A stretch of 64,000 nucleotides of DNA, taken from assembly GCA_028871795.1 (NCBI GenBank), contig JAGWMG010000012.1:31993-95992 (forward strand), written 5' to 3'. The notes under the pieces were generated by a model. That model was not told the DNA's origin. It ran no database searches and saw only the letters and a program-made list of their open reading frames with translations. The DNA is from Alphaproteobacteria bacterium (GTDB taxonomy: Bacteria; Pseudomonadota; Alphaproteobacteria; Micropepsales; Micropepsaceae). Each line of letters begins with the position of its first letter. Position 1 is the first letter of the stretch. Shown one piece after another: positions 26,912-35,916 of the stretch. The position numbers and the translations under genes are program-made.

Positions 26912-27037
26912 CGATCCACCTATTGTCGCCCCGCCGGCGATCGCAAACCGGGATCAAGTCGGCTGGCTGCACCGGTTTTAAGTGAGCGCGCCTTCTTCAT
27001 TGACTGGCGCCAAGTACGGCTGCACGGCTGGAAGCAG

Positions 27038-28828
27038 TCACGAAGCGTGCCATAGACCTTGTTCCCATGTGCGGCTGAGCCGGTGCGCCGAAAGCGTGAG
27101 ACCGACCAGCGAGTAAGTTTGCGGGAAGTTGCCCCACAATTCTCCCGTTTTCGGATCGATGTCTTCCGATAGAAGGCCGGCGCTGTTGCGCCGCGCGAGC
27201 AGGTTCACGAACAATTCGCGCGCCTCACTCCTGCGGCCCACGGCAGCAAGCGCGTCAATGTACCAGAATGTGCAAACCAGGAACGCCGTTTCGGGCACGC
27301 CGAAATCGTCAGCTTCGTTATAGCGTTGGACGAAACCATTCTTAAGCAGGCGGGACTCCACGACCTTCAATGTACGCAGGAACCGCTCGTCGGTCGCCGA
27401 CAGCATGCCCAATTGCGGCAGGAGAAGAACCGAGGCATCGGTGACCTCCCTGTCGAGCGCGCCCGAAATCCAGCCTTCGCCGGTGACCGCGCGCTGCAGG
27501 ATTTGTTCCCGCAGGGCCTTGGACTTCTCGCTCCAATGCGCGGCTTCGTCCGTAGCTCCGAGCTTTTGGGCGATCATCGCCAGCCGGTGCGCCGCCGCCC
27601 AGCACATTGTAGCCGAATAGGTGAACACGCCGCTGCGGCCCCGGTATTCCCAGAGCCCCGCATCGGGCACCAGCGCGCTTTGCAAGGCGGCTTCGCCCAG
27701 CGGGCTCAACCGGCGATAAAGATCGACACCGCCGATCGAGGGAATGCGCGAGTCCCAAAAAATCTGAGCGGACGACAACACCACCGAACCAAAGACGTCG
27801 TTCTGCCGCTGCCCGGCGGCGGCGTTGCCGACGCGCACCGGCCTCATCCCGCGAAAACCCGCCAGCGCCGGCGCGTCGCGTTCCTTCAAGTCGGTGCGCG
27901 AATTGATCGGGTAGACCGGACGCAGTTGATGGGCACGTTCGCTGACCACGGTGTCTAGCAGGAAGCGAACGTAATGTTCCATTGTCCGCGTGACGCCCAG
28001 CCGGTTCAACGCATTGACCGTAAAATACGAGTCGCGCAGCCAGCAATAGCGGTAATCCCAGTTGCGCACCGTATTGGACGCCTCGGGAATGGATGTGGTC
28101 AACGCCGCGACGATGCCTCCCGTTTCCTCGTAACTGCACAATTTCAGCGTGATCGCCGCGCGTATAACCGCCTCCTGCCATTCGAACGGGATGGCAAGCT
28201 CGCGCGACCAGTCCATCCAATAGGCCTGGGTTTCGTGCAGGAAGCGCTTCGCCAAGCCGTCCGGATCTTCCTGCACGCTCTCGTCGGAACCGATGAACAG
28301 ATTGACGGCATGACTCAGGAGGAACGGGGACTCATCCAGGATGTAAGTCGGGCCTATATCCGCCGTGATACGCAAGACGCTGTCGCCGCCAATGAAACGC
28401 GCATGGTTGCTACCGATGCTGACCTGCGGAACGCCGTTGCCGTAGCCGAACGTCGGGCGCATGCGCAGCGTGATGCGCGGCTGACCTTTGACCGGTTCGA
28501 TCCGGCGCACCAGCATCGGCGGACGGAAACTGCGTCCGAACCGGCGGAAGCGTGGGGCAAAATCGAGCACGCGAAGTTCTTCGCCTGCCTCGGTGCACAT
28601 GATCGTTTCAAGAATCGCAGTGTTTCGCACGTAGGATTGGCGAGAGGACTTGTAGCCTTCCGCCACAACGTCCATGAACCCGGTGGCAGAATCGTTGCCG
28701 TTGACCAGAGCATTGAAAACGGGGTCGGCGTCCAGCCGCGGAAAGCAGAACCAGACATGGCGCGCACGCGTGTCCACCAAGCTGGCGACGGCGCAGTTCC
28801 CAATGGGCGCGAGATCGAGTTGCGGCAT
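27038..28828 (-). CDS. Glycoside hydrolase family 15 (trehalase/glucoamylase type)
   Basis: 596 residues from the ATG at 28828 (TGAGG upstream); a GTG at 28840 overlapping the otsB stop is an alternative. The N-terminal domain begins LDLAPIGNCAVASLVD, normal for bacterial GH15. The (alpha/alpha)6 catalytic domain has RNWDYRYCWLRDS and the C-terminal SEDIDPKTGELWGNFPQTYS, which carries a catalytic Glu/Asp region. Bacterial GH15 enzymes of this size beside otsB often hydrolyse trehalose, so recycling of trehalose is a fair inference. Cytoplasmic: no signal peptide. Confidence 0.85.
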   Translation of the reverse strand: MPQLDLAPIGNCAVASLVDTRARHVWFCFPRLDADPVFNALVNGNDSATGFMDVVAEGYKSSRQSYVRNTAILETIMCTEAGEELRVLDFAPRFRRFGRSFRPPMLVRRIEPVKGQPRITLRMRPTFGYGNGVPQVSIGSNHARFIGGDSVLRITADIGPTYILDESPFLLSHAVNLFIGSDESVQEDPDGLAKRFLHETQAYWMDWSRELAIPFEWQEAVIRAAITLKLCSYEETGGIVAALTTSIPEASNTVRNWDYRYCWLRDSYFTVNALNRLGVTRTMEHYVRFLLDTVVSERAHQLRPVYPINSRTDLKERDAPALAGFRGMRPVRVGNAAAGQRQNDVFGSVVLSSAQIFWDSRIPSIGGVDLYRRLSPLGEAALQSALVPDAGLWEYRGRSGVFTYSATMCWAAAHRLAMIAQKLGATDEAAHWSEKSKALREQILQRAVTGEGWISGALDREVTDASVLLLPQLGMLSATDERFLRTLKVVESRLLKNGFVQRYNEADDFGVPETAFLVCTFWYIDALAAVGRRSEARELFVNLLARRNSAGLLSEDIDPKTGELWGNFPQTYSLVGLTLSAHRLSRTWEQGLWHAS

Positions 28829-28836
28829 GGATCGCC

Positions 28837-29586
28837 TCACCCTTCGTTAGGGGGCTGGAAAGTTTTGAGCCAGCGGCGCACATTCGACGGCTCTCCGCCA
28901 AAGGCTTCGTTGACGTGCAACGCAAGGCCGCCCAAGTCTCTCGCCGCGCGGAATCCGTCCTCGTCGGTCACGTCGTCCCCGACGAAGACGGGCGTGCGGC
29001 CAAAAAAAGGCGTGTGTTTCATAAGCTCGTGCACGGCCGCCCCTTTGGTCACGCTTCGATGCCGAATCTCGAACGCCATGCGGGCTGACAGGATTTCGAA
29101 GTTTGGCGCCGATCCGGCGACGATAGTCTCGAGTAGACAACGTACGTCGCGTTCGCGCGCTGGGGCTTGCCGAAAGTGCACTGCGATGCTGTACGGTTTG
29201 AATTCCGCGATTACGCCGTGCCAGTTCCGTGTGGCGACGTGGACGCGTTCCCGCCATGCGTTCGGCACAGCATGTTCTGCGCCTGCATTGCGGATAGCTC
29301 CATCGGGCAGGCGGATGACTGCGCCGTGCTCGCCGGCGCAGGGCAACACCAGAGGCGCCATCAATTCGTCGATCTTCGCGAAGGTGCGGCCGCTCACGAT
29401 CGCCAACGCGCCGGCCAACCATCGTCCCGCTGCCGCCAGGCTTGCTGCAAGCGTGTCAGAGACTTTGACGGCATCGGGACTGGGCGCAATGTCTATCAGC
29501 GTACCGTCGATATCGAGAAACAGCGCCCAATCCCGACGCGGCACCGGAGCGTGCGACTGCGACAGATTTAACTCCATACTAGCCAT
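28837..29586 (-). CDS. otsB: Trehalose-6-phosphate phosphatase
   Basis: 249 residues from the ATG at 29586; starts at 29577 or GTG 29610 cannot be excluded because no ribosome site is convincing. HAD-superfamily motif I is LFLDIDGTLIDIAPSPDAV, motif II is AIVSGRTF, and motif III/IV is FVGDDVTDEDGF near residue 205; all match OtsB. It dephosphorylates trehalose-6-phosphate made by the OtsA protein encoded at 35917-38229. It is followed immediately by the GH15 gene. Confidence 0.9.
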   Translation of the reverse strand: MASMELNLSQSHAPVPRRDWALFLDIDGTLIDIAPSPDAVKVSDTLAASLAAAGRWLAGALAIVSGRTFAKIDELMAPLVLPCAGEHGAVIRLPDGAIRNAGAEHAVPNAWRERVHVATRNWHGVIAEFKPYSIAVHFRQAPARERDVRCLLETIVAGSAPNFEILSARMAFEIRHRSVTKGAAVHELMKHTPFFGRTPVFVGDDVTDEDGFRAARDLGGLALHVNEAFGGEPSNVRRWLKTFQPPNEG

Positions 29587-29636
29587 TAGGCCAGTGTTCA
29601 CAATCGTCACGCGACGTCAATCAAATCCGTTCCGGC

Positions 29637-29886
29637 TTACTGGCCGGCGTCTTCAGGCAGCGTCGGCGTCTTTTTACCAGCGCCGGCATTGGGAGAGGTA
29701 GGTTTGACCGGCGACAGAGCAACGATAACGGGCCCACGGCTGGTGCTCTGGTCCTGCAATGGATTACCCAGATGCTGTCCCGTCAGTCGAATAGCTCGGT
29801 GAGGTTCGGACCAACGCTACCGTTGTGAACGCTGACGTGGCTATCGCCGCCAATGTCAAACATACCATCATGGCTTTGACTTGCAT
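29637..29886 (-). pseudogene. Possible frameshifted small exported protein
   Basis: The gap 29587-29977 has no intact gene. On the minus strand an ATG at 29886 begins MQVKAMMVCLTLAAIATSAF, a plausible signal peptide, but this frame stops after 37 codons. A second frame from just after that continues for about 60 codons with a coding-like Pro/Thr/Gly-rich end (PTLPEDAGQ, stop at 29637). One frameshift would join them. This could be a real broken gene or chance. Confidence 0.25.
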
Positions 29887-29977
29887 GGTCTCTCGACGCC
29901 GTTGCAGCTGGCGTCGGCTCACTCTGCCGCACCAAGCCATAGGTCATGTCCCGGAGCAAAATATCTCTTGCCTGCAG

Positions 29978-30415
29978 CTACAGCGCTTGTTCCGACTTAA
30001 CCGGGTAGCTAGCGAAGAGAAGCGTTTTAACCTGCATGCCATCATCCGACAAAGGCAGGACGATCTCCTCGAATGTCACCCGCTTTCCGTTAATGACGCG
30101 CATATGCGTGCCGCTTGTCACCGTTTTCGTCCGCCGAACACGGTCAATGCTTGAGCAAACCGACGCGCCGACTTCATTGGGCAAAGCCGTAACGCTGCAA
30201 CCGGTAAAATCTCCGCCGAACCGAGAGAGCAAGTTCGTGCCGCACAGCCTGATCGTCCCCGCATCCGCTTCGACCAGGTCGATCAGCATGAGATTTCCGA
30301 GCCAAGGCTTGAACTCAGAGACATCGAAATCGGCGCGCGAGGGCATTGCCTTGCCGCCCCGCTTCCGTTCCCAAAGAGCCCTCAGAGCAACAAGCTTGAG
30401 ATGCGATGACTCCAT
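29978..30415 (-). CDS. PAS_5 family protein
   Basis: 145 residues with a single domain. The pattern LWERKRGGKAMPSRADFDVSEFKPWLGNLMLID, then RLCGTNLLSRFGGDFTGCSV and a final VKTLLFASYPV, is that of the alphaproteobacterial PAS_5 (DUF1488-like neighbour) family of single-domain PAS proteins. No output domain, membrane segment or linked gene indicates what it controls. Monocistronic. Confidence 0.75.
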   Translation of the reverse strand: MESSHLKLVALRALWERKRGGKAMPSRADFDVSEFKPWLGNLMLIDLVEADAGTIRLCGTNLLSRFGGDFTGCSVTALPNEVGASVCSSIDRVRRTKTVTSGTHMRVINGKRVTFEEIVLPLSDDGMQVKTLLFASYPVKSEQAL

Positions 30416-30615
30416 GTGAAATCCCCGGCGGAATTATGGCATCCAGCCGCGGTCGGCCCACGAACTTGACGGTATCCGGCCAGGCGATACCAGAACCACA
30501 GCCGATCTGCGCGGACCGCTACGTTGGAACGCTCCTTATGCAGCTTCCTCACATGTACGCGCCTCAAAACGCTTGAAGGCGCGAAAGACACAGGCAACCA
30601 GATTTGAAATTCCGA

Positions 30616-31125
30616 TCAAGACGACGCGCCAGCGGAGATGACGGTGACCGCTCGGCGGTTTCTCGCCCAACAGGTCTCCGTCGAATCTGTGCAGACAGGA
30701 CGTTCCTTGCCATATGAAATCGTGTCGACACGGCTCGTGGAAACGCCGAGGCTCACAAGATATTCCTTGACGGCGTTGGCGCGACGCGCGCCGAGAGCCA
30801 GATTGTACTCGCGCGTACCGCGTTCGTCACAATTGCCCTGAACCGTCGCGCGGACCGCCGGGTAACGGTTCAGCCATGCTGCTTGCTTCTGCAAAACGGC
30901 CTTGTCGGCTACATGAAGGTCATAGCGATCATAATCGAAATGAACTGTATCGCCGACATTGACCTGAAAATCCTTCTCACTTCCGGGAATGATCGACGAC
31001 TGCACCCGCGACGACGTGGGCGCCGTACTTGCAGGCGTCTCCGCCGGCTTCGGCGTCGAACAGCCGACCAGCAGCAGAGCGGTGCAAATGGTCGCCCAAC
31101 GCCCGGCCTTAACGAAATCGTACAT
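30616..31125 (-). CDS. pal: Pal-like peptidoglycan-associated lipoprotein
   Basis: 169 residues from ATG 31125. A lipoprotein signal ends at the lipobox LLVGC (Cys near residue 22). The OmpA_C domain follows: VNVGDTVHFDYDRYDL, LNRYPAVRATVQGNCDERGTREYNLALG and RRANAVKEYLVSLGV. It anchors the outer membrane to peptidoglycan. No tolB, tolA or cpoB (ybgF) flanks it, so it may be a second Pal copy rather than the one in the main tol-pal operon. It is divergent from the Crp-type gene. Confidence 0.88.
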   Translation of the reverse strand: MYDFVKAGRWATICTALLLVGCSTPKPAETPASTAPTSSRVQSSIIPGSEKDFQVNVGDTVHFDYDRYDLHVADKAVLQKQAAWLNRYPAVRATVQGNCDERGTREYNLALGARRANAVKEYLVSLGVSTSRVDTISYGKERPVCTDSTETCWARNRRAVTVISAGASS

Positions 31126-31374
31126 CCATGCTCTCCCATGCAAATAACGAGGCGCGTCCTGGCGAAGGACAATCCTCCGCCCGCCGGACGGGCTCGCTCG
31201 GCTCTGATATGAGATATGGGCTCGCGGCTTGGCTGCTCCGCCACCTCGGAAAGTGCGCTCTATTAATTCTCTGGACGGTCACGGAATGCTCTGACAACAG
31301 TCAGATCTGGTAGATTATATTTCCGTGAGGTTGCTGACTGCGGAACGACGTCAGGGCAGCATTGGGGGGAAATT

Positions 31375-32130
31375 ATGCCGGTATCGGAGAGATCAGCGTC
31401 TAGAACCCACCTGCCTGAGATTCGCGCTCGGCTGTTCGACCGAACGCGTGATACCCCGTCACAGATCGAGAACTTGTTGTCGCGCAAACAGCAGGTTGCA
31501 TTTCGCAACATCGCCACGGTGCTTGAATGCCGAAGGGGCGGGATAACAGTCTTTTCGGAGGGCGAGGATGCGCATTTCGTATATTCTGTCGCAGCGGGAA
31601 TCGTTCGCGTCAGCCGCCACTCCAATGATGGACGAAGGCAGGTCCTGGCGTTCATGCTTCCGGGCGATCTGTTCGGGTTACCCGACTCGAGCGTCTACGT
31701 GAACTCTGCGGAAGTCGCCTGTCCGTCCACGGTTTATCGCGTCCCTTGGATTCAATTGCGCGATCTGATGATGCGCGAGCCGACGCTGCAGCTTACCTTG
31801 TTAGTCAAGGTCGCCTATGATTTCCGCGAAGCCCAGCGACGCATAATGATACTAGGCCAGCAGAACACCTATCAGCGGCTGGCGTCGTTCCTGATCGACT
31901 TCATCCAGCATCCGGCGTTCTTTGACCCGAAATCGACGCGGCTGACCTTGCCGCTTACTCGATTCGATATTGCAGATTACCTGGGCACGGCCCCCGAAAC
32001 CGTGGCGCGCGGCTTTGCGCGACTGGAACGCGAGGGGCTCCTGCACCGAGTGAATCCGCGCGTAACGGAAATCTACAATATCGAGGGTTTACGCGAGGTG
32101 CAGCGACGCAACCGTCGCAGTGCAGGATGA
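31375..32130 (+). CDS. Crp/Fnr-family regulator
   Basis: 251 residues, ATG preceded by a strong GGGGGGA site. The N-terminal cyclic-nucleotide-binding fold contains FSEGEDAHFVYSVAAGIVRV and MLPGDLFGLPDSSV; the C-terminal winged helix has LTRFDIADYLGTAPETVARGFARLEREGLL. It has one Cys near residue 47 and one in the CPSTVYRV strand, but not the four-cysteine cluster pattern of FNR, so it is closer to the FixK/DNR group. It could be what binds FNR-type boxes in this genome, but that is a guess. Confidence 0.88.
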   Translation: MPVSERSASRTHLPEIRARLFDRTRDTPSQIENLLSRKQQVAFRNIATVLECRRGGITVFSEGEDAHFVYSVAAGIVRVSRHSNDGRRQVLAFMLPGDLFGLPDSSVYVNSAEVACPSTVYRVPWIQLRDLMMREPTLQLTLLVKVAYDFREAQRRIMILGQQNTYQRLASFLIDFIQHPAFFDPKSTRLTLPLTRFDIADYLGTAPETVARGFARLEREGLLHRVNPRVTEIYNIEGLREVQRRNRRSAG

Positions 32131-32543
32131 CGCATGAGGCTCGCGCTACGCATTTCTGCCTCGTATGCAACGCAGAACTCACGCCGAAGCGAGCGCATCC
32201 TCCATCCCTGCCGGCAATTTGCTCAATAGAGGAACATCTCGCCGCAAACGAACAAGAGCACGGCCGCAAGCGGTAGCCGGATTGTAGCCGTGGGCCAAGG
32301 TGCCGCCGGTCTTCGTGATCGAAATGCCCACCAACGCGCCTGCGACGAACCCCGCAAGCACGCAAACTGCGCGTCGCGTGCGGATCGGCTGCCGAGCGCC
32401 ATGGAGCGGGCTACGCCGGGATCGTTGACAGGCTCGATGACGAACCGGTCAAGCGCCTTGAATTGTTCCTTCGTTGTGACATAGGTAGTTGACGCCACGC
32501 ACCGCGCCACCGCGCAAACGCATCGAAAGGAACCATCCAAATC
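32131..32543. other. Gene-free stretch with possible decayed ORF
   Basis: No intact gene. On the minus strand, short coding-like pieces appear in different frames: KEQFKALDRFVIEPVND (about 32400-32470), FVAGALVGISITKTGG (about 32290-32350) and LPLAAVLLFVCGEMFLY ending at 32223. They might be one small membrane protein broken by frameshifts, but no start or match supports it. Confidence 0.25.
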
Positions 32544-34334
32544 ATGGACCAGAGCACACGTCCTGAACGGTCCATCGGCCTCTGGGCCATTTCGCTCGTA
32601 GCTGTCGTTGTTGGCGTCGTCACCGGCTTCGGCGCCATCTTCTTCCGCGGCCTGATCGCCTTGATCCATAACGTCTTCTATTTCGGCCACCTTTCCATTT
32701 TCTACGATGCCAACCTTTATACGACGCCCAGTCCCTGGGGAATCGGAATCATCCTCGTCCCGGTGATCGGCGGCATGGGTGTCGTGTTCTTAGTATCGAA
32801 ATTCGCGCCTGAGGCGCGCGGCCACGGCGTGCCCGAAGTGATGGACGCCATCTTTTACCAGGACGGCAAGATCCGTCCTGTCGTTGCCGTCGTGAAGTCC
32901 TTGGCGTCGGCACTCTCCATCGGCACCGGCGCGGCGGTTGGACGCGAAGGTCCCATCATCCAGATCGGCGCGTCGTTAGGGTCCACGATCGGCCAGCTCA
33001 TCCGCATGGAAGCTTGGCAGCGCATCACGCTGGTCGCCGCGGGCGCGGGCGCGGGAATCGCCGCAACATTCAATACGCCGATTGGTGGCGTGATGTTTGC
33101 GGTGGAGCTTATGATGCCCGAAGTCAGCGTGCGCACGTTCCTGCCCGTGGCGCTGGCGACCGGCACGGCGACGTTCGTCGGCCGCCTTTTCCTGGGGATA
33201 CGGCCCGCGTTCGAAGTGCCGGCGAAGCTGTTTTTGGTCAACAAGCCGTCGTCGCTGGTGGCACTTCTTCTCTGCGCCCTCCTGGGAGCAGTGTGCGGTC
33301 TCGCGTCGACGGCCTTCATCCGCGGCCTGCACGCATCCGAGAACATTTTCGACCGTATGCACAATCCATATCTTCGCCACGCCATCGGCATGTCGGCCGT
33401 CGGGCTGATGATGTATGCGTTCCTGCTCGGCTCGGGCCATTACCACATCGACGGTGTCGGTTATTCGACCATCCAGGACATCCTCTTCGGAGGTATGACC
33501 GTCGCCCCTCTGCTGCTGGGCCTGTTCGCAGGAAAGCTGTTGGCGACGACGCTCAGTCTCGGTTCGGGTTCGTCGGGCGGGATTTTCTCACCATCGTTGT
33601 TCATGGGGGCGACGCTGGGCGGCGCCTTTGGAGCCGCGGCGCAGATGCTGTTTCCCTTGCCGGACGTGACCATACCGGCTTTCGCGATGGTCGGCATGGC
33701 GGCGATGGTCGGCGGCGGCACCGGAGCGGCGATGACGGCGGTCACCATGATTTTCGAGATGACGCGCGACTACGACATCGTCATGCCCATGATCGTGGCC
33801 GTCGCCATCAGCATCGGCGTGCGCAGGATGCTGAGCGACGAGAACATCTACACCATCAAGCTCGTCGCCCGGCGCCATTTCATCCCGAAGGCCCTTCACG
33901 CCAACATGTTCCTGATCCGGCCAGCGGCCGACGTGATGGACAAGAACTTCCTCTTGCTGTCGCAGGATACGGGCTTCGACGAATTCCTGCGCCGGTCCGG
34001 GCACGACGGCGCGTTTCGTCACATCGTTGTCACCGACGGCATCAAGATCGTCGGCACGCTGCGCGTCAACACCTCGCTCAGGCACGGGCTCGAAGGCGCC
34101 TACACCGGCGCGACGCTCGGCGACGTTGCGAGCCGCGCGTTCACAATTGCACACGAGGAAGACATCATGTTCGGCATCATCGGGCGCTTCTGGCGCAGGC
34201 AGGCCTCGATGATCGTCGTCGTGCGCGGCAAGGGCGTCCCCCACGCGTGCGACGTCGTCGGCGTCATCACCAAAGAGCACGTAGCGGATTCGGTTGCCGA
34301 CAGCGTACGCCCTTACTCGGGTTCCAGTATGTAG
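32544..34334 (+). CDS. ClC-family chloride transporter with CBS domains
   Basis: 596 residues. The selectivity-filter motifs are ARGHGVPEV, AVGREGPIIQIG (gating Glu present) and SSGGIFSPSLF. The C-terminal 150 residues are a CBS-pair region (RPAADVMDKNFLLLS and following), absent from the short E. coli ClcA. In the helix equivalent to E. coli FIIEEM the sequence is FAVELM: the internal proton glutamate is replaced by Leu, as in channel-type ClCs, so chloride/proton coupling may be weak or lost. Inner membrane. Convergent with the MFS gene. Confidence 0.9.
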   Translation: MDQSTRPERSIGLWAISLVAVVVGVVTGFGAIFFRGLIALIHNVFYFGHLSIFYDANLYTTPSPWGIGIILVPVIGGMGVVFLVSKFAPEARGHGVPEVMDAIFYQDGKIRPVVAVVKSLASALSIGTGAAVGREGPIIQIGASLGSTIGQLIRMEAWQRITLVAAGAGAGIAATFNTPIGGVMFAVELMMPEVSVRTFLPVALATGTATFVGRLFLGIRPAFEVPAKLFLVNKPSSLVALLLCALLGAVCGLASTAFIRGLHASENIFDRMHNPYLRHAIGMSAVGLMMYAFLLGSGHYHIDGVGYSTIQDILFGGMTVAPLLLGLFAGKLLATTLSLGSGSSGGIFSPSLFMGATLGGAFGAAAQMLFPLPDVTIPAFAMVGMAAMVGGGTGAAMTAVTMIFEMTRDYDIVMPMIVAVAISIGVRRMLSDENIYTIKLVARRHFIPKALHANMFLIRPAADVMDKNFLLLSQDTGFDEFLRRSGHDGAFRHIVVTDGIKIVGTLRVNTSLRHGLEGAYTGATLGDVASRAFTIAHEEDIMFGIIGRFWRRQASMIVVVRGKGVPHACDVVGVITKEHVADSVADSVRPYSGSSM

Positions 34335-34336
34335 GC

Positions 34337-34365
34337 GATACCGTCAATCCCTTACGGCCGGTATC
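34337..34365. terminator. Inverted repeat between convergent genes
   Basis: GATACCG (34337-34343) pairs exactly with CGGTATC (34359-34365), loop of 15 bases, just after the ClC stop and before the end of the convergent MFS gene. There is no T-run, so it may be a weak bidirectional or Rho-assisted terminator. Confidence 0.35.
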
Positions 34366-34429
34366 ATCCACAGCAGCAATCCGGCGCTATCGAGTATCGG
34401 CATTTCCGGTTGAATAGATTCCACAGCCG

Positions 34430-35785
34430 TCACGTTGCATCCAGAAGTGATCGGGCGGTCTTGTCGTCAAAAATCTTCGCATCGATCTTGAGATAGGCGA
34501 GCTTTTCCTCGGCGACCACCACCGCATCCGTTACGCCCGGCAATTGGATCAATCGCGCGGCGAGGATTTCTGCATCGGCATTCTGACGGTCGCCGATCCG
34601 CATCAGCCGCGTCGTCAGGTAACTCGGCTGCTCCATCGTCACCGCGATCAGCAGCCATATCAGCGCGAGACCGATCGTAAGCTCGAACACGCCTGTGTCG
34701 CCGAGTGTCTGATGCGCGAAACCACCTGCGACACCGCCCACGAAAATACCGAGAAACTGGGAGCTTGAATAAACACCGGTGGCCGTTCCTTTGGCGTCCG
34801 GCGGCGCGGTCTTGGTGACGAGCGATGGCAGGCTCGCTTCCATGACGTTGAAGCCCGCAAAGAAAAGCGTGATTGCCGCAAGCAGCGCGGTAACGCTCCG
34901 CGCATCGTACAGCAACATGATCTGGCTGACTGTCAGCGCAACCACCGCCCCCACGAACACGGCCTTCATCCGTCGATACTTCTCCGCCACGACGATCGCC
35001 GGGATCATCACAGCGACGGAAACCAGGAGCACAGGCAGATAGACCATCCACTGGTCGCGGCTGGTCAAGTCGAGCACTCCGTGCAGCAGGCCCGGCACCA
35101 CAAGGAAGCTCGCCGTCAACATGGCGTGCAGTGCGAAGATGCCGAAATCCAGGCGCAATAGACTTTGGTTCTTCAGCACCGCCGCCAGCAGCGCCGGCAC
35201 GGCCTCCGCGTCGCGGTGTACGCGCCAGCACCTTGGCCTGGGCACGACGAATATGGTGATCGCGGCGCCGAGCACGGCCAGGCCCGCCATCAGCCAGAAT
35301 ATCCCCGACACTCCGACAAGGTCGGCGACAACGGGGCCTGTAACCAAGGCGGCCATGAAGGAAACACCGATCGTGATACCCACGATCGCCATCGCCTTCG
35401 TGCGGTTTTCCTCTGCCGTCAGATCCGCCACCAATGCGAGAACCACGGAGCCGACGGCACCGCCTCCCTGCAGCAGACGGCCGACAATGACGCCATCGAT
35501 CGAGGTTGAGACAGCCGCCGCCACGCTGCCGATCCCAAATATCGCAAGTCCCAAAACGACCATGATCTTGCGTCCGATCCTGTCCGACAGAAGACCAAAC
35601 GGAATTTGCAGCAGACCCTGGCTCAATCCGTAGATCCCCAGCGCCAGACCGATCTTGTAGGGCGTCGCCCCCGAGAGGTGGTGTGCGTAGGCCGCGAATA
35701 CCGGATAGACCATGAACAGGCCGAGAAGCCTGACGGAGAACACGGCTGCGAGAGAGCCGGCGGCGCGGATTTCCTGTCTTTCCAT
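34430..35785 (-). CDS. YajR-like MFS transporter with C-terminal domain
   Basis: 451 residues from the ATG at 35785 (MERQEIRAAG); the frame extends further upstream without a good start. Twelve membrane segments; the MFS loop motif is FGLLSDRIGRKIMVVLG. After the last segment (IGLALIWLLIAVTMEQP) there is a 60-residue soluble tail, AEILAARLIQLPGVTDAVVVAEE and on, resembling the ferredoxin-like YAM domain of E. coli YajR. Substrate unknown. Confidence 0.82.
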   Translation of the reverse strand: MERQEIRAAGSLAAVFSVRLLGLFMVYPVFAAYAHHLSGATPYKIGLALGIYGLSQGLLQIPFGLLSDRIGRKIMVVLGLAIFGIGSVAAAVSTSIDGVIVGRLLQGGGAVGSVVLALVADLTAEENRTKAMAIVGITIGVSFMAALVTGPVVADLVGVSGIFWLMAGLAVLGAAITIFVVPRPRCWRVHRDAEAVPALLAAVLKNQSLLRLDFGIFALHAMLTASFLVVPGLLHGVLDLTSRDQWMVYLPVLLVSVAVMIPAIVVAEKYRRMKAVFVGAVVALTVSQIMLLYDARSVTALLAAITLFFAGFNVMEASLPSLVTKTAPPDAKGTATGVYSSSQFLGIFVGGVAGGFAHQTLGDTGVFELTIGLALIWLLIAVTMEQPSYLTTRLMRIGDRQNADAEILAARLIQLPGVTDAVVVAEEKLAYLKIDAKIFDDKTARSLLDAT

Positions 35786-35916
35786 ATCGCCTATTCTTGG
35801 TGAAGAAGATCGCCGATGCAATCCGCATCGTTGCAACAAACCTCCCGGATGGACAGCCACCGGAAAGCGCAAAGCCGCTGTGCGGCGTTCTCGAAATACA
35901 TATGAACGACGTACCG

